Shown here: positions 45,155 to 55,995 of the stretch, piece after piece | How the letters are laid out: the number at the start of each line of letters is the position of its first letter | How positions within the stretch are numbered: position 1 is the first letter of the stretch | Notes under the pieces: generated by a model | The model's input: the letters and a program-made list of their open reading frames with translations, nothing else | What the model was told of the DNA's origin: nothing | Databases searched by the model: none | Translations under genes and position numbers: made by a program | Assembly: GCA_001683735.1 (NCBI GenBank) | Contig: LUGG01000032.1 | Location: forward strand, 310,001 to 374,000 | From: Grifola frondosa | Taxonomy: Eukaryota; Basidiomycota; Agaricomycetes; Polyporales; Grifolaceae | Direction of reading: 5' to 3' | DNA: 64,000 nucleotides

Positions 45155-46620
45155 ATGACCTGGTCTAACATAGTTCGGGGCGCGTTGTCTGATTCAAATT
45201 TATCAAAAGATGCTTTGCATTGGCTCATGTCTTCGAGCTTCCCAGTGGGAGACGTCGCCGGTGATGTACGTCTGTTTCATTATCCTATATCTATGCTATG
45301 CGCTGACTCAATGTCGTCCGCAGAAACACCGTCACAGAGAATGTCTACCTACCGCTGCGCTGACTGAAGACGGAGTCTCATTATGAAAGCCCAAGATTTT
45401 AGCAAGGCGAGCTCTGGATGTCTGCGATTCTGCTTGAGAAAACTGCATGATATGGTATGACAGTTATAGTCATTAGCGATATCATCGTGATTGACACCAC
45501 GTACTTTTGTAGTTTCACGACGTGCCTATCATGGAGGAAGGTATGCTCAAACACAATTTATATCGCTCATCAAACCCAGACTTAGTGCACGATAAAATAT
45601 TGCATGACGACTGTCATGTCACAATCAGACGGCTGCAGGGCGTCGAAGATATGACTTCGAATTTGCAAACCCTGCGGCGCTTGATGATGGCAAAGCCGAG
45701 TGAATTATGGACGTCGTACCCGTTTAGAGGCACGATCGAAGTGCAGCTGGGTGACTTCGGCTATCTAACCCGAAGCCTCTCCGGTGAATTTATTTACTTG
45801 GGTAACCTCTGGGACTTCATGGAAATTCAGGGATTTAAGATGCTTGTTTCGACACGTTCTAAGACTGGAGAATACGGTGCAAGTCTTCCTAAACCATACA
45901 TCTGGTCTCCTGAGGATGTGCGGTGTAGTCATGATAAACCTGTTGCGTAGTCACGGTGCTGATGATAACCGAACAGAATTACGTTCAGCCGTGGAGTGCA
46001 AGATAGTAATCGGCTTGAAGAGATTGCCGTTATTCAATCATTGCCTGACATAAATACGCTTTATCCCAAAAATCTCTGATATTATGCTGAGGATATCGCG
46101 AAGCGACAGGGAATTGAACTGCATGAACTTATTCTCGGTGCGCTTCCTTGATTGTCAGAAATGCCCTAGAACATGTCGGCAGTCAGCGAGAAACACCGTC
46201 GTGCATCAATTCATCCTATGCACGACAAAAAGTGTTCTGTTGCCGATTTTCCGCATCCTGCGAATGGTGAGTAACTTTGATAGAGCGTATATGAGTTTTG
46301 CTGATTCACGCGACGAATCAAGGTTCGCATAATATATATTTTATCAGAAGCCTCTCATGAAAAGCGGGAATGCGCTGACACCTTGGGGTTATTGGATCTA
46401 GAACGTTCTTCAGGTCCGTTGCTATCTACCGTTCACGACCTGGAATTGGAGCAGAGATATGTGCTGTTCCTGACGTCTCCGGCTACTACCTGCTCATCGT
46501 GTTTTAGTGTTGGCTATCACTATGTTCGCTTGCCAATTTTTGAAGCTGAAACGTTGGTATACATGAATGAGCAGGACGGGTCGATGATCAATGTGTCTCA
46601 TGCATGTAAATGAAACTTGT
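45155..46620 (+). pseudogene. Degenerate coding stretch of unknown family
   Basis: Several plus-strand frames look coding but do not join into one gene. Examples are SNIVRGALSDSNLSKDALHW and FPVGDVAGD near 45160-45260; an open frame 45522-45950 with VQLGDFGYLTRSLSGEFIYL, YGASLPKPYIWSPEDVR; and near 46420 HDLELEQRYVLFLTSPA. The GDFGYL...F..LGN pattern recalls C-terminal domains of unnamed Agaricomycete proteins often found with MLKL-like or NACHT N-termini. It may once have been the effector or sensor half behind copy A, 450 bases upstream, but stops and frame changes prevent proof. No function is assigned. Confidence 0.3.
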
Positions 46621-47044
46621 CATATTCCTCTTGACAGGCTCGAAGGTATCCTACAGTTTGATGACAGTCTCCGGCGCCAACGTCATGCCTGTCGTTATTT
46701 CGTCGTAGGTGTAATAAATGCGTTCATCTATCGTATTCTTGTTGTGGTCAGGTTCATTGATTTAGCGTTCATGCCTTAATATGTCATTATGTGCAGTCCG
46801 TCCACTCCGAAATCCTTACTAAGAACCTCTGATGCATGGATGGGTTAGGCTACATTTAGCAGCTCCTCTAGACGAATGTTGTTCAGCACTCCTATTGCGG
46901 CCACTTCCTACGCATGTTGACTCAGCCATGACGAAAGCTGAGTCAATGGATCCATGCTGAAGCATTTGGACGCAGTGCCAGGTGTAATCACTGCGCAGCG
47001 ATGACTGATTCGTCATCATTTCAAGTGTATCGCTAGGCTCAATC

Positions 47045-47054
47045 CTCATAAAAG
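47045..47054 (+). promoter_or_regulatory. TATA-like element of MDR copy 2
   Basis: TCATAAAAGG lies about 50 bases before the ATG at 47101 and is followed by a pyrimidine-rich stretch, the usual layout of a fungal core promoter. Confidence 0.4.
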
Positions 47055-47100
47055 GCGGAACTTCTTCCCCATTTCCTATTGAATCCGTCTTATTCTAATA

Positions 47101-48369
47101 ATGCCTGCTCAACAGAAAGCACTTTTACTCCAGTCGAAACAGGGCCAGCTAGTTGTTGGCACGAGAGATATCCCGACGCCTGGCGCAGGAGAAGTTCTCA
47201 TCAAGATCGAGGCCACTGCCCTGAATCCCGTGGACTGGAAAGTTGTCACGTTCGGTATCGTCTTTGAGAAATTTCCCGCTGTCCTTGGAATGGATGGTGC
47301 TGGCTTTGTAGACGAGCTCGGCGACGGTGTTACGTCGCTGGTGAAAGGAGATAGAGTGTACGTTTCGTGTGTAGTTACAAGCACGCACCATCGTTGACAA
47401 TCCGTGCATTTAGATTGTTCCAGGGATGGTTTGACAATTCGCACGACACTTTCCAGCAATACGCTATCATTCCCGCTGAATTTGCAGTGAAGGTAAATTA
47501 TTGAATACCTCCTGAGATGACATAAGAAGCTAACGTATCACTCTACCAGGTCCCTAACAATATTTCCATCGACGAAGCCGCGTCCATTCCTTCTGCACTA
47601 GCCACCGCCATCATTGCTCTCTACAATAAACAAGATCCAGCTCGCAGTTTAGGACTCTACCCACCGTGGGAGGAAGGCGGCGCTGGCAAGTATGCTGGCA
47701 AGTCGATATTTATCCTTGGTGGTGCATCCTCTGTCGGCCAATATGGTATGAACTCCTAGGCATTCTACAGGACTGCTTTAATATTTAACGTCTAACAGTC
47801 ATCCAAGTTGCTCGTCTCTCCGGTTTTTCTCCCATCATCACGACGGCATCGCTACACAATGCTTTACTACTTACTTCACTCGGAGCGACGCACGTTATTG
47901 ACAGGAAGCTGTCGCATGATGCGCTAGTTGCAGAAGCTACCAGGATTGCGGGCGGGCCTATCGAAATTGTGTATGACGCGATCTCTGACGCGGACACGCA
48001 GAACGTAGGCTACGACGTGCTCGCTCCGGGTGGACAAATGGTACTTGTACTTGAAGATGTTATTGACGAATCAAAGAAGAATCCGACCAAGACTACAATC
48101 AAATGTTATGGGCTGCGGCTGAGGAGATTAACCGCGGAATTTCTCTCAGCTTATATTCAAAACTGACGCAGCTACTCGAGGATGGCACAATCAAGGTGCG
48201 CAGTCACTTATCATCGACACAACACAGTACCGAAACAAATTTTTCATAGCCGAATCCTATCGAGGTACTTCCCAGTGGTCTTGAAGGAATCATTGACGGT
48301 TTGGAAAGACTCAAGCACAACCTCGTCAGCGGGAAGAAGCTAGTAGCGCACCCACAGGAGAGTCTGTGA
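47101..48369 (+). CDS. MDR-superfamily enoyl reductase, copy 2
   Basis: Exons encode MPAQQKALLLQSKQGQ, a GroES-like domain (IKIEATALNPVDWKVV, FPAVLGMDGAGFVDELG), FQGWFDNSHDTFQQYAIIPA, PWEEGGAGKYAGKSIFILGG and a Rossmann glycine region GGASSVGQY, with THVIDRKLS, GYDVLAPGGQMVLVLEDV and a C-terminus LPSGLEGIIDGLERLKHNLV ending at a TGA at 48367-48369. Six exons with standard GT..AG introns. The NAD(P)H-dependent reductase family includes trans-enoyl reductases of polyketide pathways and quinone reductases; no polyketide synthase is in the window. One base seems to be missing near 48100-48104 (AAATG), after which EEINRGISLSLYSKL continues in another frame. This is the best preserved of the three copies. 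Confidence 0.85.
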
Positions 48370-49265
48370 ATTCATGCTGAAGTTAATATTACTCGTACAT
48401 ATCTGATAGCTTCCGCCCATTAATGTATTACTGCATAAGTTCTAGGAGTGCTCTGCAGCGGCTACCGCGTGCACGATCACCATCATATGCCATATTCATG
48501 CCTTCTGCTCTTCGGGAACACGCCATCCTGAAAGGTTCATGTACCTGCATTATTCTAGATTCAACGAAATAACCAGAAGTGTATGCAATAATCATTTTCG
48601 CTGAGGTTTCCGGATTCCTTCGAACATAATAAGCTGGCCAGTGGTCTCCGGGCGCGTGGAGTATATTATTGTCTTCGTTGGAACCTCTGTTCAATATTCA
48701 TATTTCGACCTGAGCGCAATGGCTATATGGGCGCCCAGTGAGAGTGCGCTACAGCTGACGTATCCGCATCCGAATCAAATCCGGGTGCCTGCAGTCTTGT
48801 AAAATGCGATGTGCGCTGCACAATCGTTTTTATCGATGCAGCGTGGATAGCCCAAATCAAGGAAAATCAATGATGTAAATACGGCATTGGAGTCGCATAT
48901 CTACCTACCCACAGCGCGGAGTGGCATTCAAGTGTACCATTCTTGTTGTAACAAAGATGATGGGCGCGATGTCATCATTAGAAGGATCTGTTGAAGGAGC
49001 TTGTGAGCGTCGGAGGCCATTAATTGCACGAGCGGAGGTCGCTACCTTCGCCTAGAGAACAATATAAATCATGTAGTAGCCGTTTGATCGTTATTGTACA
49101 ACATTACTCACGGACGATTATACAGCCGAAACCTATCTCTAACGGTTAAGAAGGGCTGAAATAATTGGGGGATTCAGAGCATTTAATAATCTAGCAATCG
49201 ATGCACGAGAATGAAAGGGTCGATAAATTGCAATATACATCGGGGAGGTGTATGTACAACTTATT
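48370..49265. other. Region without a recognisable gene
   Basis: About 0.9 kb with short frames only. It is moderately AT-rich. No repeat or motif found. Confidence 0.4.
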
Positions 49266-49500
49266 GTCCGTGCCTCGGGACCAAGGTCAATTATTCTGTA
49301 GCCTTTGACGTCCTCCAGTCGGTATACGGCGGTGCGATGGGCTGCGCACCAAGTCCAGTCTTCGAGTCGAATGCTAAGTCATTACGTGCAGTTGGGCGAG
49401 ATGAGTCTGCCACCGCACGAATTGTAGTCTCAAAAGACCTCGAAAGCGCCTTCGAAGCCGTAAGCCTGGGGTATGTGTTGACCACGAAGGCTAACTCACC
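49266..49500 (+). pseudogene. Degenerate copy of the two-repeat small protein at 59.9 kb
   Basis: The plus strand encodes NYSVAFDVLQSVYGGAMGC and, 40 codons on, KDLESAFEAVSLGY. The intact gene at 59922-60275 has KDYSAAFGTLQSVYGMSGC and KDFEGAFGALASSYGFGG at the same spacing, with PTF/PVF and SNA following the first repeat in both. Here the second repeat has lost SSYGFGG and the Ser/Thr-rich start is missing, so it is probably a remnant. Its 3' end overlaps the end of the convergent MLKL-like gene copy B. Confidence 0.5.
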
Positions 49501-50222
49501 TGATGCACATCGAACAAGGCTTGATGATGGGCGTACTGCGTCTGCTCTTCAACCTGTTTCCTCAAGGTAACCATGTGTTGTGCCTGCCGTTCTACCTGCT
49601 GCCTAAGGGCATTCAGACATGCGTTCTGCGAGGTCATGCCAACATGTAACATTTGAAGCGATAATGTACCCAAACAAAATCTCACATCAAAGGATCGCCA
49701 TGCGCTGTTCAGTTCCTCTAAATGCTTATCCAGGACATCTGATATTGTCCCTTGGCGTACCACACGCTTCACGAATCTTCTCCTTGCAAGCTTTTCAATA
49801 CTTCTTTGTATCAAAGCAAAAACCCTGGGGTAAGAATTTCTATCAGCAGGCAGTCGGAAGCGATTTAGAGTTACTCTGCATGCTTACGTTGCGAGGGTGC
49901 CCAAGTTCTCTTTGAGCGCGTCGTCCACTGCATCGAGGTTCGCCGAGCATGTCTTCTCCACGTGTTCGGCAAGGTCGGACGCTCGCTTGGCGAGGTTGAT
50001 GCGACGCTCCCTGCTGCCTCGCACATTCTACAGCATATAATAGCATGAGATATATCATATCATGGCTGGATCTGGAGAGCTCACCTCAATGGTCTCGACA
50101 ATCGCAAGGGCAGAATTGAGGACTGCGCCGAGGAATGGAACAGCAGACATAGCGCTTGATGTACCTTTCAGGACTTGAAGGGTAACGACAGCCCCTGCGA
50201 GAACATCATTGCCGGCAGACAT
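49491..50222 (-). CDS. Stand-alone MLKL-like N-terminal (four-helix) domain protein, copy B
   Basis: Exon 1 (50222-50085) reads MSAGNDVLAGAVVTLQVLKG and ends LNSALAIVETIE with a GTGAGC donor. Exon 2 starts NVRGSRERRINLAKRASDLA and continues KTCSANLDAVDDALKENLG. Exon 3 holds QRSIEKLARRRFVKRVVRQG, HLEELNSAWRSFDV and a coiled coil (LRQQVERQAQHMVTLRKQ), stopping at 49491. The protein has about 200 residues and no further domain. Intron positions match copy A (44.0 kb), as do ETIE/KAIE and WRSFDV. A 60-base in-frame segment with GT..AG ends (GTGAGATTT...CTCGCAG) after SFD may be a further intron. A TATA-like ATTTAAAGG lies about 85 bases upstream on the minus strand. Confidence 0.6.
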
Positions 50223-50839
50223 TGTGTAGAATGACCAACTGTGTGATAACCAGCAAGCGGAATTGCAGAGGGTGGCCGTCAAACGCAATGAACAAAGAGG
50301 CCTTTAAATCAGTGCGGAAACGTGCTGCGCGTGCAGACGTCACAGAATATATAGATGACACAGGCCGCAGCGAAGGCGGGGCTCAAGATTGAGGCGTACT
50401 ACTAGTATATATCAATGCACAGCCGCAGGAAGACGTTAGAGTTATGAGTCTATAAGATATCTCACCGAAATTTATAAATGCCTCGTGGACTTCGGCATTA
50501 GAGCGGCTGTGTCTATGGCTGTGTCGAATGTCAGCGTGAGCAAAGACCAGCTTGACATCTAGTACGTAGAGATCAATAATGAATCATACAATTTCAAGAA
50601 CTTGAAGTCACATGCCGTGGCCTCGTAGAAAGTATACAAAAAAAGAATGTAATGATGGGGAACATCACCACCATACATTGTATCCTGCGGACGAACGACC
50701 AACTTCTACTTGTCCTTTCTTTGACCTCAGAGGATCATCAACAATGCGTCCCAGACTATTCAGAAGAAGTTCAAAAAGTAAGGGCTGTAAGTGCGTTTAT
50801 AATGTCTGAGAAATTTATGCATAAGAAAGTCGGGAGAAA

Positions 50840-51803
50840 CTTACACCTTAATGACGCCCTCCTCGAATAGGCTGGGCAATTTAGAGAAAAGGCTCGCTCC
50901 AACGGCGCTATTGCTGAGATGCCCATACCATTGGTGTTTTCTTGCTTCATTCGACAGTAACGAGGAGGATTTAGAAGTGTACCACCGAGTCGTACCTAAC
51001 CCGTTGCGAAACCGTGTCGTATACGACCTTGACAGGCCTACCAGTGAACTTGACGATCTCAGTGTAGAGGCTAATGGCAGAGAGATTTCGCGATAACGCG
51101 CGTTGCGCCAAAAGAGGTGGGTAACTTGGCATTTTTAGGTGGGGCAGTCGCAATTGAAAAACCCGGAGACCTTAATGACTAGAACCACCTTATCAAACAG
51201 CGTAAATGAAGTATGAGGCACAAGACATACTATATCTCCCAACGGAGATTGAACCACCGAGAACAACAAAGGGCTTGCCGGTGTATCTCCCACATCCACC
51301 CTCACACGGCGGGAAAAGCTGGGCGCTGTTCGTTTCAGCCCACTGATTGTACAACCGAATGAGAAATTTCCAAGGAACTGTATGAAAGTATAAAAGGTTG
51401 ATGAGGATGAAACACTTCACCTTGCAGTAAACTCAGTAGGCACAGCAGCATACTGCTGGAATATCGCATAGTTATTGTCCATTTCGCCTTGAAAGAGCCT
51501 AAACATGAACCATGAGCTCAGTGTGTGCGACTCAGTGAGCAAGACTTACCTGTGTCTCCTCTGACAAATGATGTTGATGGATCCTGCTCCCACCTCTTAA
51601 ACAATTCCAGCAGCATCAGCTCCCAGAACGGCAGGATGATCCTCTACTAGGATACCCCAATCTCGGATCGTCCACTCGAGGTTTAAGCGTAGTGGCTTTG
51701 GTTCTGACAAGTACTTCATCTACGCTACGCGGGAACCTCTTTGGTCCAATAGCAAAGTGTCCTTGCTTAATCCGGAGAAGTAAAGCTTTCTGTTGAAGGG
51801 ACA
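50840..51803 (-). pseudogene. MDR enoyl reductase, copy 3, dead
   Basis: The order of segments matches copies 1 and 2: MSLQQKALLLRIKQGHFAIG (start 51803), WTIRDWGILVEDHPAVLGAD, then an in-frame TAA immediately before EVGAG near 51600. It continues with GGCGRYTGKPFVVLGGSISVG, HVIDRNLS-like RNLSAISLYTEIV, VKVVYDTVS, and ASLFSKLPSLFEEGVIK near 50870. The final exon (LPSGLEG...) is absent. Several frame changes and the glycine-motif alteration show that it is no longer functional. Orientation is opposite to copy 2, 3.6 kb away. Confidence 0.75.
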
Positions 51804-52203
51804 TGATAAGTGGTGATTGTCCTGGCGCGCGCGATGCGTGAGTTCGACTCATTTAAGTACAAGTCCAACCACCTGCCTAAAAATATCAGTCCAATGATTA
51901 CGTATAACTTGTGGCATATCCATATCCACCCACTGGCATCCGGGGCTTGGATGATGTACACAAAAAAAGCTCATCTCGCAGCATCATGCGACGTTCACGT
52001 CCGGTCGGCAATGGCAGCAAGAGGGTTTTGCGGTTCTATTATGGGCAAACAATAGATAGGCACAGTACACACCTTTGTGCGCGAATTGATCATTTGTCAG
52101 ATGTAAGTCGTACTATGGATCACAAAAGCTATACTGAAAATATCGCTGTTAAAAATATTTCGTTATGGTCAACGATGAAAAGCCGTACCATGTCATACGT
52201 CAA

Positions 52204-55119
52204 TCAGACACACAGCGCGTTCTTCCATCTCATCCCACCCACCTCCCCCAGTACTCTCTCCACCTCTGCATACTCGAGATTAAGCGCAACTCTTCGTTCA
52301 TCCTCAGGCTTCCTGGCAACAACAGCACCGTCCTCGCAAATGATCGCATGCGAAGCCAGTAGTGAGTCGAGGACCAGGCTCAGTTCTCCTGGAGTGGGTC
52401 TCCGTGTGGGGTCGTCTTCGCCAGTGAGGAGATTCATGTACACGATGTGCTGGCGCTGTAGCTGTGAGCAGAGCAGATACGGAAAGTCAAAACAAGGAGA
52501 CAAAGATGACAATGAAACACACATCGCCCCATTTAATCTCCTCTACCCCTTCTTTCCTGACACACTTCATTAGCGCAGCCAGCATAAGTCGCTCGTGGAA
52601 GCTTAATTCGCGGAGATAAGCTGCAGTGGGGCTATTCTGCATGTCTTTGATAACCGCTTTTACATCTTCCGTCCGCGCTGTTCGCTTGCGTGGTTGTACC
52701 AGTTCAACGGTCCGTCTTCAAACGAACGTAGTAGTCATGAGTGTTGGGACTTGGAAAAAAAAACAAGTCACACGACGAACCTGCAAATGTCCAACACGCG
52801 TCTAGCATCTCCGCTGATAGAGGAGACTTTCATAGCAGCGAACTTAATGCCATCCGGCGCAATCACATCAGGAGTGTCTTGCGGCAACTCTTGCTTTGCA
52901 GCAAGTAATCGCGCTTGGACGATCTTTTCGAGCTGAGGGGTTGTGTATGGCTGAAAGTTAATGCGAACCATGCCTGCATATATATAACGTTTGACACGTG
53001 AGGATAGGTATCGTGCATGACAATATTTGTGAATCAGAACATCAAACGAGATTACTGTCAGCTGGAAAGACGCACCAAGCCGGCTTCGTACCCGACCACT
53101 CATTACACGCTCGGGAAGGTCCATAGTATTGGCAACAGCGAGGACCACAAGTTTGGAGCCGACAAGCGTCGGCCAATTGAAGAAATTATATACCACGTCC
53201 TGCTTGCTTGTCATGAGTTGATCAAGCTCGTCCATCAGGACCACACTGCAGATACCGAAACCATGAGCGGTTCATTCACACAATTGAAAGACTGCAGCAC
53301 TTACCACGCGTGACTTCCTGGTCCAGCTCTTTCCCCAGCGCTGAAATGCCTCGATAACAGTTTGAGAGATTCTTTCGAGCTGATTTTCATGTGACCATCT
53401 TTGGCTGCATCATGTCCGCAAACGGCCTCCCATAGAAGACCGTAAGCCGCAGCAGGCTCAGGAATCCTGAGACCGTTGATCTCAACATAAGCGAAAGGAT
53501 TAGCTTCCTGCAGAAAATTTAGCGCTTATTGGATAACTAGCGGAAATGAAACATACATTCTGCAGTGCCATACGTTTGAGCTCGCGGACGACTGCATGTA
53601 CTGTAGCGGTTTTCCCTGTACCAGGCACACCGGAAATATCTGGGACGGATCAGTCCAGCGTATCCTACATGTGTGACGTGATCAAACTACTCACAAATGC
53701 ATCCGCCACTTCCCTCCTCCAGAAGCTCTTCAACAGCCCTGAGCACACGCGCATACTCCTCTTCTCGACAAGGCAACGCTTCCGGACGTGCCGAAACGTG
53801 CAGAACATGCATAGCGCGTAGCCACGGGTCCTGACTGAGTCCGCGCGCAGATTCGAGATCCAAATTAAGGGCAGAGTCTGCAGCTGGGGGAGGACGAACG
53901 GCGAGCGCGGCACGCTTGCGCTTGCGAAGGGCTGCTTTAGAATGGGGAGTTGGTTGGGCCAATGTCGTCACATCAAGACGGGATCGTGCTCGAGAGCGAC
54001 GTGGGGTATCGGTCGCGAGCGTCCGTGGAGTGCGGGGAGTGCGAGGAGTGCGAGGCGTAACTACTGCTGTGCGCTTCCGTTTGCGAGGAGTTTTAGGTTC
54101 TACAGGGGATACAGGAAGGACATCGTCGTACTCTTCTTCGGATTCTTCCGCATCCGCGGGTATATAGTACGCATCCATGGAAGACGAGTCACCGTCTTCG
54201 TCCCCTCGTCGAGGCCTTTCAGCAGCCTTCTGTACACGCTGTTTTTTTATCGGGCTCTTGCTCGTGCTAGGGTCCTCCACCGCTGTGCTGACATCCCATG
54301 CATATCCGCTGCCGGGTGGGTATCCGTCTGAGCTCATTGCCTCTTCTCTGAAATTTTCCCAATAGAATCCGTAATACAGCCCACGCCGTGGATCGATGGC
54401 TAGTCTGCAATACAAGCCAGCATTAGTGGTCCAGCTTTCAGAGGCTCGCGTGCGAGTTCCCTTTTCCTCTGGTGAACCATTGGGAGAAGATGAGATACTA
54501 CAATGCGAGACGATGGCGTCAGCAGGAAGTACACTCGTCCCAGCTATAGAGTAGTAAACTTCGTTCTGTTGGCGTATCAGTTTATTAGAATGACAGCACT
54601 GTAGATTAATATATATGAGAGATTACTTACTTCTACGTGTTCCCTGCGAGCACGGATACATGGAAGCTCGGCAGGCCTTGAAAACCAATGTACCCTGACC
54701 CTCAGTGGCGCGCCCTTTGGTAATTCGTCACCCACGACCTGCCAGATTCCTACTATAACCGCAACACTGGGCTCTTTCGAAGCGGTCTCAACCAACACGG
54801 TATCTCCAAGGCCATAAAGTGTGACCAAAGAGTCCTCCCCCTTGAGCGTACGCTTTCCCTTCCCATAGACCTTCGTCGCACGCTTCACAGTGTGCTCTCC
54901 CGGCCTGCCAAATTCCTCATAAAAAAGCGTCTGCATAGAGTCAATATCAAGCAGAGCTTCCCTCTCTTCGTCCGTGAGGTCTTCCACATTGGTGGAGCGG
55001 GTATGAATGGGTTCAGAAGCGGGAAAGCTAGATGTTTCGATGCCAGCGAGGTTCGTAGAGAGGATGGGTTTGCCGCGACGAGATCGACGAGGCGTAGCTA
55101 GAAATGGATTTTGTGCCAT
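52204..55119 (-). CDS. ORC1: Origin recognition complex subunit 1
   Basis: Start MAQNPFLATPRRSRRG (55119). A BAH domain follows (DSLVTLYGLGDTVLVETA, VAVIVGIWQVVG, RVRVHWFSRPAELP), then a basic, TPR-rich disordered linker with CDK-type TPRK. The AAA+ domain has Walker A GVPGTGKTATV near 53620, NPFAYVEINGLRIPEP, Walker B VVLMDELDQLMT near 53230, and sensor 1 VLAVANTMDLPERVM. Then come AAKQELPQDTPDVIAPDG and a winged-helix end (FHERLMLAALMKCVRKEG, WKNALCV) at 52204. ORC1 is the ATPase that loads MCM helicase at replication origins; the BAH domain binds nucleosomes. All motifs are intact and about eight GT..AG introns fit. It shares its upstream region with the divergent HET gene. Confidence 0.92.
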
Positions 55120-55995
55120 ACCGATCTTGTTAAAGATGGAGGCTGTGTAGGCGGGTTTATAGTTCTTGTTGAATCGAAATTGGGATAGCAGTGCCTCCTG
55201 GTCTGATATAGTTTAAAAGAGTAGCCAATGTTAGATAAAACGCTGAGTTTCACGAAGCAGAGAAACTAGCATAAGATAGTCTATGAGATCGGAGAAGGTG
55301 GACGTCGTGGACGTGCGTAGACGCGACTGTGACCGTTATGCGACGCGAGACGACGCGTCGCGTAACGGTCACGTTTCGATCGCGTCTCGTCACGGCATTT
55401 TTTGCCTCAGACTTCTCTCCAGGGTCTGCTAGCGTGCCGAGTGAATGCGGCTTCAGCGACGACTGCTCTTCTACGGAATGCCAATATGTCGCAGCTCACT
55501 GAATTCGTTTATTTCCAGAATTCATGTTTCTCGCTGAGACGGTTAGATGCTTCTGATAGGGCTCCTTATTTCATTATTTCTCATCCACTATCTATGGTTG
55601 TGAGATGCACTGTCAGTATTTTTACAGGCATAATCGGTATACTTAGGTCAGTGTGCCACGCTGCATGAGATAGTATATGCGCTCCTCACTGTTACCATTT
55701 ATGGGAACCCAATACACAGTGACGATACTGCAAATCCATGAGAACCTGCCTCGAATCATTACTCTTTGTGACTTATCCTCGCGCTAATGCCTCCAAATTG
55801 TGCACATCTTCACGTAGAAAGTCGGCAGTCAAGGGCCATGTACTCAACGAAATTGGGTTAAAGCCACGCTAACTACGGTGCATCTCGGCACATTCCATAG
55901 CCATCAAGATTACTTCCTGCACGTCATTGGACTCCTGCTTTTGCCTCCAAGGTCACACCCTTCAGTGTATGTATACCGTCTCATAGCCCCATGCA
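55120..55995. other. Shared upstream region of ORC1 and the HET gene
   Basis: About 0.9 kb. Apart from the CGCG cluster at 55321-55385 it holds no gene. An 88-codon plus-strand frame at 55402-55668 has no known motif. Confidence 0.5.
55321..55385. promoter_or_regulatory. Cluster of MluI-box (MCB)-like ACGCG sites in a palindrome, upstream of ORC1
   Basis: Five CGCG cores occur within 65 bases, at 55322, 55344, 55354, 55359 and 55381. All read ACGCG on one strand or the other, and one is a perfect ACGCGT (55353-55358). The middle four sit on or beside a 19-base inverted repeat (55329-55347 and 55354-55372, one mismatch, six-base spacer). ACGCGT is the binding site of MBF (Mbp1/Swi6-type) factors that switch on DNA-replication genes at G1/S in fungi. 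The cluster is 200-265 bases before the ORC1 start codon. Confidence 0.6.

Noticed and set aside
44040..46620. A protein kinase or NLR following the MLKL-like domain
   Set aside because: No P-loop, HRD, DFG or NB-ARC motifs were found in any frame downstream.
47101..51803. A simple inverted duplication of an MLKL-like plus MDR gene pair
   Set aside because: The order is MLKL(+), MDR(+), MLKL(-), MDR(-). A plain inverted duplication would give MDR(-) before MLKL(-), so separate events or rearrangement are needed.
55329..55372. The ORC1 upstream palindrome as a MITE or transposon end
   Set aside because: There is no flanking target duplication, and the repeat is made of ACGCG cores, which fits a regulatory cluster better.
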